From: Streptomyces sp. ISL-94
Lineage (GTDB): Bacteria; Actinomycetota; Actinomycetes; Streptomycetales; Streptomycetaceae
DNA length: 45,315 bases
NCBI RefSeq assembly: GCF_018614075.1
Contig: NZ_JAGGOZ010000065.1
Location: forward strand, 21,481-66,795
Reading direction: 5' to 3'
The notes below the pieces were generated by a model. It made no database searches. It had not been told where the DNA came from and saw only the letters and a program-made list of their open reading frames with translations. The translations under genes and the position numbers were made by a program. Below are positions 15,408 to 23,723 of the stretch, in pieces; within the stretch, counting starts at the first letter, position 1, and each line of letters opens with the position of its first letter.

Positions 15408-17243
15408 ATGAGTGGTCAGCAGCCGGGCCGGGCCGGTAATCCACAGGTCTTCCAGCCGCTTGCGGCGGACGATCCGACCACCGTCGCCGGATACCGGCTG
15501 GCCGCCAAGCTAGGCGCCGGCGGCATGGGCAAGGTGTACCTGTCGTACACGCCCGGCGGCCGGCCCGTGGCCATCAAGGTGATCCGCCCCGAGTTCGGCG
15601 AAGACCCCGAGTTCCGGCGCCGTTTCGCCCAGGAAGTGCAGTCCGCCCAGCGCGTGCAGGGGCTGTTCACCGCCCCCGTCATCGACGCCGACACCGACGG
15701 CGCCCAGCCCTGGCTGGCCACCGCCTACGTGCCGGGGCCCTCGCTCGCCGATGCCGTCGTCGCCCACGGGGCCCTGCCGGTCGAGGCGGTGCTGCTGCTG
15801 ATCGCCGGCATGGCAGAGGCCCTGCACGTCATCCACGGCGCGGGCATCGTGCACCGCGACCTCAAGCCGTCCAACGTGCTGCTCGCCGCGGACGGGCCCC
15901 GCGTCATCGACTTCGGCATCGCCTACGCCGCCGACGCGACCTCGCTCACCGGCAGCGGAGTGACCATCGGCACGCCCTCGTTCATGGCCCCCGAGCAGGC
16001 GGCGGGGCGCAAGGTGACCCCGGCGACCGACATCTTCGCGCTCGGCCAGGTCGCGGCGTACGCGGCGACGGGCACCCCGGCCTTCGGCGAGGGCACCTCG
16101 CACGGGGTGCTCTACCGCATCGTGCACGAGCAGCCCGACCTCAGCGGGGTCCCGGAGCGGCTGACGGAACTGGTCACCCGCTGCCTCGCCAAGGACCCCG
16201 AGGCCAGGCCGACCATCGCCGAGGTCATCCGGCTGTGCCAGACCGCGAACGCGGAGACGGTGCTGCGCCGCCCCGAGGACTGGCTGCCCAGCTCGGTCGC
16301 CGCCGACATCACGGTGCGCGCGGCCGCCCCGGCCCCGGTCCAGACCCCGCCGCCCCCGGCGGCCGCCCCGGCCGTGGCCTACTCGCCGACCGCGCCGGTG
16401 GCCCCGGCCACCCCGCCGCCGGGCTTCGGGCCGCCGCAGCAGCAGCCCGTCCAGCCGCCGGTCCAGCGGCCCGGAACGCCCGTACCGCCTGCGCAGCAGC
16501 CGCCGAGGCCGTACCCCGCGCCGCCGGCGCACGCCCACGCCTACGCGCCGACCCCGTTCCCGGCGCACCAGCACCAGCAGCAGCACCCACAGCCGTACCC
16601 CGGAGCGCCGGTGCCCCCGAAGAGCGGGGGCAAGCGGGGCGTGTTCATCGCCCTGGCGGCCGCGGTGATCTTCACCGTCGCGGGCAGCGCCACGGCGTAC
16701 GTCCTGCAGAAGGACGACGGGCAGCAGAAGCAGGGCAGCGGCGGTTCGGCGCAGGGCGCGGAGCAGGGCAAGGGCAACGACACGACGGCGGCTGGCGGGG
16801 CCGCGGCGGGCTCCGCGAAGCCTAACGCCAAGGCCGACCCGAAGCCGGCCGACTTCAAGGCGATCAACCTCACCGCCGGCTACCACCTGACCCTCGGAGA
16901 CGATGACGTCCGGCCCCAGCAGGGCGAGGACGGCGGGTACGAACTCTCCTACGACACCGGCGGATACCTCGACGCGGAAACCTCCGAGGGGAACCTGGTG
17001 CTGCTCGACCCGGGGCAGGAGGGCTCCCTCGCCGTCTGCCGCGCCGAGACCCGGTTCGCCAAGAACATCTACCTCACCAAGCTCGCGAAGGGCCGGCAGA
17101 TCTGCGTCAGCACGGGCACCGGGCACATGGGCCTGGTGACCGTGCAGGGGTTCTCGCCCGAGGGCTCGCCCAGCGAGTACATGACGCTGGACGTGACGGT
17201 CTGGCGCAATGCCGTCGGCACCGGTTCGGGCTCGCGCAGCTGA
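15408..17243 (+). CDS. Transmembrane Ser/Thr protein kinase (PknB-like)
   Basis: A 611-residue Hanks-type kinase. The kinase domain (about 25-290) has the glycine loop GAGGMG (36-41), the ATP-binding Lys57 in VAIK, HRDLKPSN (149-156), DFG (168-170) and MAPEQA. A Pro/Gln/His-rich linker follows (about 305-400), then one membrane helix (VFIALAAAVIFTVAGSATAY, about residues 408-429). The outer ~120 residues form a small domain ending VTVWRNAVG with no PASTA repeats. It should sense something outside and phosphorylate cytoplasmic targets. The ATG has GGGGGAGA upstream at 9 bp. The DUF2330 gene lies 57 bp downstream on the same strand. Confidence 0.93.
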   Translation: MSGQQPGRAGNPQVFQPLAADDPTTVAGYRLAAKLGAGGMGKVYLSYTPGGRPVAIKVIRPEFGEDPEFRRRFAQEVQSAQRVQGLFTAPVIDADTDGAQPWLATAYVPGPSLADAVVAHGALPVEAVLLLIAGMAEALHVIHGAGIVHRDLKPSNVLLAADGPRVIDFGIAYAADATSLTGSGVTIGTPSFMAPEQAAGRKVTPATDIFALGQVAAYAATGTPAFGEGTSHGVLYRIVHEQPDLSGVPERLTELVTRCLAKDPEARPTIAEVIRLCQTANAETVLRRPEDWLPSSVAADITVRAAAPAPVQTPPPPAAAPAVAYSPTAPVAPATPPPGFGPPQQQPVQPPVQRPGTPVPPAQQPPRPYPAPPAHAHAYAPTPFPAHQHQQQHPQPYPGAPVPPKSGGKRGVFIALAAAVIFTVAGSATAYVLQKDDGQQKQGSGGSAQGAEQGKGNDTTAAGGAAAGSAKPNAKADPKPADFKAINLTAGYHLTLGDDDVRPQQGEDGGYELSYDTGGYLDAETSEGNLVLLDPGQEGSLAVCRAETRFAKNIYLTKLAKGRQICVSTGTGHMGLVTVQGFSPEGSPSEYMTLDVTVWRNAVGTGSGSRS

Positions 17244-17278
17244 GCCCGGGAACTTCCGCGGAACCGGATCTCCCGGGC
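17244..17278 (+). terminator. Hairpin between the kinase and DUF2330 genes
   Basis: GCCCGGGA and TCCCGGGC form an 8-bp stem directly after the kinase stop. Its loop contains a second palindrome, TTCCGCGGAA (17254-17263). No T-run follows. It is either a terminator or an attenuating/processing hairpin between two co-directional genes. Confidence 0.55.
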
Positions 17279-17300
17279 CGTCGTCTGAGACCGCGTGTGG

Positions 17301-18377
17301 ATGAAACGAAGAATCGCCGTACTGCTGTTCGCCCTGCTCACGACCCAGGTGGGCGCGCTGGTCAACCCTGCCTACGCGTGCGGCTGCGGGGCCATGGTGC
17401 CCGACGGGCAGTCCCGGATCGGCGTCGACCGGGAGACCTCCGTCGTGCGCTGGGACGGCCGTACGGAACAGATCGTCATGCGGTTCACGGTCGGCGGGGA
17501 CGCCCACCGGGCCGCCTGGATCATGCCCGTGCCGGGGCGGGCCACCGTCGAGCTCGGCGATGCCGGGATGTTCGGTGAACTGGCCTGGCTGACCCGGCCC
17601 GAGCGCAGGACGCGCAGCTACTTCTGGCCGCGCGGCGGCGACTGGCCCTTCTCCTCCGGGGCCCGCGACGGCCTCGCTTCCGCCCTGCCGGGCAGCGCCG
17701 ACGCGGGAGTCGGCGTCGTCGGCCGCGAGCAGCTCGGCGACTTCGACGTCGCACGCCTCACCGCCACCGACCCCGACGCTCTGAAGAACTGGCTCGAGTC
17801 CAACGGCTTCAAGCTCCCCGACCGGCTCGCCGCCGAGGTCAAGCCGTACGTCGACCAGAAGTGGGAGTACGTGGCCGTACGGCTGGCCCCGCGGCAGCAG
17901 GGCAAGGTCCTGCGGGGCGACCTGGACCCCCTGAAGATCCGCTTCGAGAGCCCGCGGCTGGTCTACCCGATGCGGCTGTCCCGGATGGCGCGCACCCCGC
18001 AGTCCCTCGGCCTGTACGTGCTGGCCGACCACCGCATGGAGCCCGGCTCCGCGATCGGCGGATCCGCCCCGAAGGTGACCTTCGCCGGCACCGTCACCCC
18101 GAAGGACGGCCCGCTGGCCGAACTCGCGGGCGATAAGCAGGTGTTCCTGACCGCGATCGACCAGGAGTTCCCGGAGCCGGGCCGCATCGACGCCGACCAC
18201 GAACTGCGCGCCGCGCCCGCGGACGCCCCCTACCGCCGGGCCGTCTACCGCGACAAGCTCCTCACCGTGGGGGACGGGATCCCGGTCTGGCTCCTGACGG
18301 TGTCCGCCGCCCTCGTCGCCCTGGCGGCGTCGGCCTTCGCGGTGCTCCGCCGCCGACGCCGCCTGAACCCGGCCTAG
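17301..18377 (+). CDS. DUF2330 membrane-anchored exported protein
   Basis: A 358-residue protein. It has a signal peptide (KRRIAVLLFALLTTQVGALV, cut probably after PAYA) followed by the CGCGAMV motif typical of DUF2330, a beta-rich extracytoplasmic domain (WIMPVPGRATVELGD), and a C-terminal membrane helix (WLLTVSAALVALAASAFAVL) ending in RRRRR. Topology is therefore outside with a C-terminal anchor. The function of the family is unknown. The start may be the GTG at 17295. It follows the kinase gene and could be linked to it. Its stop lies 3 bp from the convergent carboxylesterase stop. Confidence 0.88.
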   Translation: MKRRIAVLLFALLTTQVGALVNPAYACGCGAMVPDGQSRIGVDRETSVVRWDGRTEQIVMRFTVGGDAHRAAWIMPVPGRATVELGDAGMFGELAWLTRPERRTRSYFWPRGGDWPFSSGARDGLASALPGSADAGVGVVGREQLGDFDVARLTATDPDALKNWLESNGFKLPDRLAAEVKPYVDQKWEYVAVRLAPRQQGKVLRGDLDPLKIRFESPRLVYPMRLSRMARTPQSLGLYVLADHRMEPGSAIGGSAPKVTFAGTVTPKDGPLAELAGDKQVFLTAIDQEFPEPGRIDADHELRAAPADAPYRRAVYRDKLLTVGDGIPVWLLTVSAALVALAASAFAVLRRRRRLNPA

Positions 18378-18380
18378 GAG

Positions 18381-19973
18381 CTAGACGCTCAGGGACCGCC
18401 AGAACGCGCACTGGTGGTCCTCCCCGAAGGACGTACTCGGCCGCGTCGCCCAAGGGTTGAGGGTCAGGACGGTCCCGGTGCCGGTGCCCGTCCGGGGCCA
18501 CCCGGGCTGGTCCGGCACCGCCGGGGCGCCGAAGCGGGCGAAGGCGCCCCAGTAGCGCTTCATCCGGGTGGCCAGAGCGACCTGGACCGGGGTCAGCGGC
18601 CGCTCGCCCATGGTGAAGTCGTGCAGGTACGCCAGCTCCGCGCTGTGCGCGTTCGACTCGTCCAGGCCAGGCACCTGCGCGCCCGCCAGTGTCGGCGAAT
18701 CCGGGTCGTCGAACTCGTAGGCGTACGTCGGTACTTGAGGGGCGAAGAGCTGCGCCGTCCACGCGGTGTGGCAGGCGAAGGACGAGTCGGTCATGAGGGC
18801 CGACAGCGCCAGATACGCAGAGCCGTGCGCGGCGACCGGATAGCGGGCGAGCACCTCGGAGCCCGCGGCCCCGTACTGCGCCAGGACCTGCGCCGCGTAC
18901 TGCTCCGCCGTCAGGTGCGGTTGGCTCAGGGCGACGAAGAAGCGGGACTCGGAGCGGGTGCTCCCGACCAGGACCGGCACCTTGTTCCACGCCCCGCTCC
19001 CGATGGCCCGCGCGGGGTCCACCGGCAGCAGCCCGTCACCGGACGCCGGACCCGAGGTGGGGAGCGTACGGGCGGCCTCGACCAGAGCCGGTCCCGGGGC
19101 GCCCCGCAGGCATGCGGCGATACCGGCCGGACCGGCGCACCCCGCCTGCGCGGCGAAGGCCCGCGCCTCGGTTTCGGCCCGCGCGCTGTCGGGCGTACGG
19201 ATCAGCGTGCACGGGCCGCTCTGCAGCACGGCCCGGTGGAACAGGCCGGCGGCGGACGGCGCGGCCAGCAGCGCGCAGACCGAACCGCTGCCGGCGGACT
19301 GGCCGGAGATCGTCACACTGCCCGGATCGCCGCCGAACGCGCCGATGTTCTCCCGCGTCCACCGCAGGGCCGCCACCTGGTCCATCAGGCCGAAGGACCC
19401 GGAGTGCCGGTCGTTCTCCGCGGCCAGTTCGGGCAGTCCCAGATAACCGAGCTGCCCCAGGCGGTAGTTGATGCTGACCACGACCGTCTGGGTGAGATCG
19501 GCCATGGTGCGCCCGCCGAACTGCGTGCCCGTCCCCATGGTGTACGCGCCCCCGTGCATCCAGACGATCACGGGAAGCCGGGACCCGGGGCGGGCCGTCC
19601 GCGGCCGGTAGACGTCCAGGTACAGGCAGTCCTCGCTGACGGCTTGCGGATCACGCAGCCCGAACGGCATGAACTGCAGACACGCGGGGGCCTGCCGGAC
19701 GGCGTCGCGCACCCCGGTCCACCGGGGCGGCGGCTCGGGAGCCCGCAGCCGGGCGGCCCCGACGGGGGGAGCGGCGTACGGGACGCCGAGGAACTCCTGC
19801 GCTCCGTCGTGGGCCTGTCCCCGTACGGCGCCCTGCGCGAGGGCGGCCACCGGGCGCGGTGGTGCGTCCCCGGCCGCCGCCGGCGGTGCCGAGACGGTGA
19901 GCAGGGCCGCCAGCGCAAGAGCCGTACCGATCAGGGGTCTTGCCGAAGCCAGCCGCTTTCCGGGCCACTTCAT
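18381..19973 (-). CDS. Secreted type-B carboxylesterase
   Basis: A 530-residue alpha/beta hydrolase of the type-B carboxylesterase family. Residues 1-35 are a signal peptide (LIGTALALAALLTVSAPPAA), so it acts outside the cell. The nucleophile motif is GQSAG (Ser226), the oxyanion motif HGGAY (140-144), the early EDCLYLDVY block (114-122) is present, the acid is in GSTRSESRFF and the His is in DESNAHSAEL. It hydrolyses carboxylic esters; the substrate is unknown. AGGAGG precedes the ATG. It is the third gene of an MFS-SurE-esterase row on the minus strand, and a second esterase of the same length lies at 24509. Confidence 0.92.
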   Translation of the reverse strand: MKWPGKRLASARPLIGTALALAALLTVSAPPAAAGDAPPRPVAALAQGAVRGQAHDGAQEFLGVPYAAPPVGAARLRAPEPPPRWTGVRDAVRQAPACLQFMPFGLRDPQAVSEDCLYLDVYRPRTARPGSRLPVIVWMHGGAYTMGTGTQFGGRTMADLTQTVVVSINYRLGQLGYLGLPELAAENDRHSGSFGLMDQVAALRWTRENIGAFGGDPGSVTISGQSAGSGSVCALLAAPSAAGLFHRAVLQSGPCTLIRTPDSARAETEARAFAAQAGCAGPAGIAACLRGAPGPALVEAARTLPTSGPASGDGLLPVDPARAIGSGAWNKVPVLVGSTRSESRFFVALSQPHLTAEQYAAQVLAQYGAAGSEVLARYPVAAHGSAYLALSALMTDSSFACHTAWTAQLFAPQVPTYAYEFDDPDSPTLAGAQVPGLDESNAHSAELAYLHDFTMGERPLTPVQVALATRMKRYWGAFARFGAPAVPDQPGWPRTGTGTGTVLTLNPWATRPSTSFGEDHQCAFWRSLSV

Positions 19974-20062
19974 CCGTCCTCCTGGGTGTGACCGGGGGCC
20001 GGGGGCGGGGCGGGCGTGCGCGTGCTCCACCTCCCCGCCCCCAGCCGTCCGATGGGGTGGGT

Positions 20063-20971
20063 TTACAGGTGCAGCCCCGCGAGCAGGGCGGTGGTCAGGG
20101 CCTGGTCGGCCGGGCCGGTGTTCCAGTCCGCGTTCATCGGGCTGACGGCGATGCGGCCGGCGCTCACGGCCTCGATGTCGCCGCCCTTGGCCGCGGGCCG
20201 CAGGGCCACCTTCACGGAGACCTTCCACGTGCCGTCGCCGGAATCGGTGAAGTCGGGCTGGAGGAAGTTCTGCGGATCCTGGAAGGTCGCGGCCACACCG
20301 GCGGCCGTGCCCTTGCCGTCCGCCCCGACCACGGGGTGGTTGACGTTCAGGCCGACACCCTGGGGCAGCAGCGGGCCGGACCGTGCGTGCGCCCGCAGCC
20401 GGTCGATCAGCCGGACGGCGAAGTCGACCGTGGGGTCCATCGCGTTGACGGTGGTGACCGGGTCGGGCGCGGTCAGGCCGCCGGTGCTCAGCGCGATGGC
20501 CGGCACACCGGATTCCAGCGCGGCGACGGCGCCGCCGACCGTACCGGAGTGGGTGGCGAGCCCGGCGACGTTCGGGCCGAAGTTGGTGCCGGAGACCACC
20601 AGGTCGGGGGCCTTGCCGGCGAAGACCTCGGCCAGGCCGAAGGCGACGGAGTCGCCCGGGGTGCCGTCCACGGCCCAGACCTTCGGCTCGGGGTGCTTCA
20701 CCGTGACGGAGGGCGCGCTCATCATCTTCGTACCGGTGCCGCTCTGGTTGGTGAGCGGGGCGACGATCGTGACGTCGTGCCCGGCCGCGGTCAGCCGGTC
20801 GAAGGCCTTCCGGATGCCCGGCGCGTTGTAGCCGTCGTCGTTGGTGAGCAGGATCCGCAGCGGGCCGGCGGGCGCGGTCTGCGGCGTGGCGGCGGCGGCG
20901 GGTGCCGTGCCGGCCAGGGCGGGTGTGCACAGCATCAGGGCGGCCAGCGGCAGGACTCGCTTGCGTCTCAC
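20063..20971 (-). CDS. SurE-like 5'/3'-nucleotidase with signal peptide
   Basis: A 302-residue SurE-family phosphatase, which removes phosphate from nucleoside monophosphates with a divalent metal. LRILLTNDDGYNAPGI holds the metal-binding Asp pair (45-46), SGTNFGPN the Asn/Ser site and HSGTVGGA the third motif. Unlike the usual cytoplasmic SurE it begins with a signal peptide (VLPLAALMLCTPALAGTAPA), so it is exported. AAGGAGC precedes the GTG start. It sits 87 bp downstream of the MFS gene and 89 bp upstream of the esterase, probably in one operon controlled by the LacI-type site. Confidence 0.92.
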   Translation of the reverse strand: MRRKRVLPLAALMLCTPALAGTAPAAAATPQTAPAGPLRILLTNDDGYNAPGIRKAFDRLTAAGHDVTIVAPLTNQSGTGTKMMSAPSVTVKHPEPKVWAVDGTPGDSVAFGLAEVFAGKAPDLVVSGTNFGPNVAGLATHSGTVGGAVAALESGVPAIALSTGGLTAPDPVTTVNAMDPTVDFAVRLIDRLRAHARSGPLLPQGVGLNVNHPVVGADGKGTAAGVAATFQDPQNFLQPDFTDSGDGTWKVSVKVALRPAAKGGDIEAVSAGRIAVSPMNADWNTGPADQALTTALLAGLHL

Positions 20972-21058
20972 AGGGTGCTCCTTCAGAGGGGCGGGGAGGG
21001 TCGGAGGGGTGGATGGCCGGCGGGCGCGCGACCCTCGGCGCGCGCCCGCCGGAGCTGC

Positions 21059-22318
21059 TCAGCGCACGCTGCGGATCGGGAGGATGGCGAGCGCGCCGAT
21101 GAGGGAGAGGGCCCCGCCGACGAGGAACAGCGGGGTGTAGCCGCCCAGGCCGGTGACCACGGCCGAGGCGACGAAGGGGGCGATGACCTGCGGCCCGGCA
21201 TTGGCGATGTTGAGGACGCCCATGTCGCGGGCGGCGTCCTCCGCCCGGGGGAGGACGAGCGTGACGAGAGCCGTGTCGACGGCCATGAAGCAGCCGAAGG
21301 CGAGGCCGTTGAGGGCACTGAAGACGAGCATGCCGGTCCAGGTCGGGCTGATCACCGGGACCGCCATGACGAGCCCGGCGAGGGCGGCCGATACGCCGAC
21401 GAACACCTTGCGGCGGTTCCACCGGTCGGACAGCAGGCCGCCCAGCAGGGTGGACACGGCCATCGCGACCATGGAAACGGGGGTGAGGACGGCCATTGCG
21501 CCGGGCGGGGTCAGTCCGGCGGGCAGGGTGATGTGGTCGTCGAGGATGTAGAGCTGGTAGCCGACGACGGAGAAGTAGCCGAGGACCATCAGCGCCCGGC
21601 CGATGAAGGCCCACCGGAAGTCGTGGTGCGACAACGCCGAGAGGAAGGCGGCGAGTTGTCTCCCCTTGGGCTCCCGCTCGGTCGGGGCGGGGTTGGCGGC
21701 CTCGGTGCGGGGGACGTCCCGGCAGAAGGTGGTGAGCAGCAGCGCGGCCAGGGCGATGACGGCGCCGAAGACGAGATAGCCGGACCGCAGGTGTTCCGAG
21801 GTCTGTGAGGCGATGAGCACGCCGGCCGTACCGCCGATGGGCAGGCCGAGGCCGACCAGGGCGGACGCGGTGCCACGGCGGGCGGCGGGGATGCGGTCGG
21901 GCACGATGGCGGTGACGGCCGCCTGGTAGATGTTCATCGTCGCCTGGACCAGGCACCAGCCGATGCCGACGAGGAGCGCGGTGCCGACGCTGCCGAGGAA
22001 GGCCAGGCCGGCGAGCGACCCGAAGGCTCCGCCGAGGATCCAGGGGCTGCGGCGCCCACTGCGGTCGGACAGGGCGCCGGCGACCGGGTTGAAGGCGGTC
22101 GCGAAGACCGCGCTGATCCCGCCGATGAGGCCGAGGACGGCGACTTTGCGGACGGGGTCGATCTCCGCGATCTGGAGCGGCAGCAGGACGGAGCCGACGC
22201 CCATGTAGACGGCCATCATGGCGGAGTTCGCGAAGAGCAGCAGGGGCAGCAGCCCCCGCCGACGGGGAGGTTCGGGAACCGCGGGAACGGGCGGACCGGC
22301 GATTTCGGGCAGGGCCAT
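21059..22318 (-). CDS. MFS transporter, sugar/glycoside-transporter-like
   Basis: A 420-residue transporter with about 12 hydrophobic helices. The cytoplasmic loop between helices 2 and 3 reads GALSDRSGRRSPWILGG, close to the GxxxDRxGRR motif, and the matching loop in the second half is GGLLSDRWNRRKVFVG. The Asp-Arg-Ser-Gly-Arg-Arg-Ser-Pro-Trp pattern resembles glycoside/sucrose-type carriers more than drug pumps, but that is inference. The ATG at 22318 is preceded by GAGGAG. It is the first gene of the operon with SurE and a secreted carboxylesterase. A 15-bp candidate LacI site lies 95-109 bp upstream. Confidence 0.88.
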   Translation of the reverse strand: MALPEIAGPPVPAVPEPPRRRGLLPLLLFANSAMMAVYMGVGSVLLPLQIAEIDPVRKVAVLGLIGGISAVFATAFNPVAGALSDRSGRRSPWILGGAFGSLAGLAFLGSVGTALLVGIGWCLVQATMNIYQAAVTAIVPDRIPAARRGTASALVGLGLPIGGTAGVLIASQTSEHLRSGYLVFGAVIALAALLLTTFCRDVPRTEAANPAPTEREPKGRQLAAFLSALSHHDFRWAFIGRALMVLGYFSVVGYQLYILDDHITLPAGLTPPGAMAVLTPVSMVAMAVSTLLGGLLSDRWNRRKVFVGVSAALAGLVMAVPVISPTWTGMLVFSALNGLAFGCFMAVDTALVTLVLPRAEDAARDMGVLNIANAGPQVIAPFVASAVVTGLGGYTPLFLVGGALSLIGALAILPIRSVR

Positions 22319-22412
22319 GACGACTCCTCGGGGGACCGAGCGGGAGGGGAGCGGCGAGGCGGCGGGGTCGCCGGGAGGGCGGCGAGACGGCGGGGATTCC
22401 GCCGGGGCGGTT

Positions 22413-22427
22413 GTTACACGTGTCACC
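22413..22427. promoter_or_regulatory. LacI-type operator upstream of the MFS-SurE-esterase operon
   Basis: GTTACACGTGTCACC is nearly palindromic around ACACGTGT. The identical 15-mer occurs once more, at 29260-29274, upstream of the alpha/beta hydrolase gene. It lies 95-109 bp upstream of the MFS start and is a likely binding site for the LacI-family protein encoded at 26243. Confidence 0.75.
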
Positions 22428-22590
22428 GTCGGCGCTGGACACTGTGTAGCACCCATTTCGGGGCCCCGCTAGAGGCTGCGCGCCGTCGTTGCGCAGATCG
22501 TGACCGATGGGCGGCTGTCGATGCGATGACGTGTAACCGCCACTCGGCGGCCACCGGGCGGCGTGGAAGTGTCGTAAAACCGTCTTGCCC

Positions 22591-22620
22591 TTGTGGCGGC
22601 CGTCACGCATCAGCCATACT
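22591..22620 (+). promoter_or_regulatory. Possible sigma-70-type promoter
   Basis: TTGTGG and CATACT are separated by 18 bp, in a local island of lower GC (22571-22620). It points into the repeat-rich gene-free stretch. No protein gene follows within 1.1 kb, so if active it would make a non-coding RNA or a very long leader. Confidence 0.35.
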
Positions 22621-22671
22621 CCGTGCCGCAGCGCGACCAGCCCTGCCGATCGGGCCGCGCCGGCCCTCCCC

Positions 22672-22793
22672 GGCCACCGCCGAGACCGGTAGCCCGTGGC
22701 GCCGCGCCACAAAGCGCGAGCCCCGGAATCGCTCTCTGGCCACCGCCGGGGGCCGGTAGCCCGCGGCGGCGCATCACGAGGCGCGAGCTCCGG
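22672..22793. repeat. Imperfect 55-bp direct repeat
   Basis: The copies span 22672-22726 and 22738-22793. Both run from GGCCACCGCCG through CCGGTAGCCCG and GGCGC to GCGCGAGC and CCGG at matching positions. The first copy contains a 6-bp hairpin (GTGGCG/CGCCAC). The repeat lies about 50 bp downstream of the possible promoter. Confidence 0.75.
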
Positions 22794-23388
22794 CTCGCCA
22801 CCCGACGCACCATCCCCGCAGGGTGCGGGACCATCGCAGCCGACCGCGGCGACCCCGCGTCCCGAGCCCGCTCCCAGCCGGAGCGGCAGGCGCCGTCCCA
22901 CCCGCGGGCCGCCGCAGGCAGGGCGCCGGCACTCGAAGGGGGTGGCGAGCGCCGACGCTCCGGCGGGCGGGCCCGGCGGCTCGGTCGGGCTCGTGCGAGT
23001 GACAGCGCAGTGCATGTCAGGCGGGGCATCGCCGGGGCTCCCCGGAACGGGGTCCGGCGAGGTGCTTGGCGGAGACGTCCACACCGGGCCTCAGCCGGAC
23101 CGGATCCCCATCCGCCGGAGGACGTGCGGCTCCGGCGCCTCCGGGGTCCGGCCTGCCGGGCCTGCCCACCCAGGGCCGGCCCACCTCGGGCCGGCCGTAA
23201 CGCCAGGTCGGTTCGGACGGAGCGAGCCCAGCCCGGCCGGGCCCACCCCGGCCGGCCGAGCCCAGTCGGGGCTGGCCGGTCCGGCCGGTCCGGGAGTTCA
23301 GGCCGGTCATGAGCCGCCACGGGCCGGGCCGGCCCATACGTTCGGCCCGTCCCGGCCAGGCGGCAGGCCTGGGCCCCCTAGTTTCGGC

Positions 23389-23600
23389 CAGCCAGGCCAG
23401 CCAGGCCAGCCAGGCCAGCCAGGCCGTCAGGCCGTCAGGCCCGGTGACCGGCCAGGCCAGCTCGGCCGGCCCGGGCCAGCCCACCCAGCCCACCACCCAG
23501 CCCACCCAGCCCACCCAGCCCATCAGCCGGGTCAGCCGGGCCAGCCGGGTCAGCCCACCCAGCCCACCAGCCGGGCCAGCTGGGCCAGCCCGGTCGGCCG
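23389..23600. repeat. 9-bp tandem repeats, two arrays
   Basis: The first array has four units of CAGCCAGGC (about 23389-23424) plus two 8-bp variants. The second (about 23476-23530) has units of CAGCCCACC, and degenerate copies run on to about 23600. There are no unique spacers between units, so this is not a CRISPR array. The array lies just upstream of the PAP2 gene at 23724. Confidence 0.8.
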
Positions 23601-23723
23601 GGTCGGCTGCGCGCACGTTGGCCGCTTCGCGGCTTGGTGGGTGGCCGGGTGTTCCTCGACCTTCTCTCCCCCTTCCCCGTATTCGCCCCCGGGCCCCCAG
23701 GGGCCCATCGCGAAAGGCACGCC

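Larger units (their letters stand above)
22319..23723. other. Long gene-free stretch between the MFS and PAP2 genes
   Basis: About 1.4 kb without a convincing gene. All frames are long open because of extreme GC content, but the translations are Pro/Arg/Gly/Ala noise. From left to right it holds the MFS promoter with its operator, a half-site CGTGTAAC at 22530-22537, a possible rightward promoter (22591-22620), a 55-bp imperfect direct repeat (22672-22793), then GGCC-rich low-complexity DNA ending in 9-bp tandem repeats (23389-23600). Confidence 0.7.

Noticed and set aside
23389..23600. CRISPR-like array
   Set aside because: Units are 9 bp and contiguous, with no unique spacers and no cas genes. 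It is simple tandem repeat.
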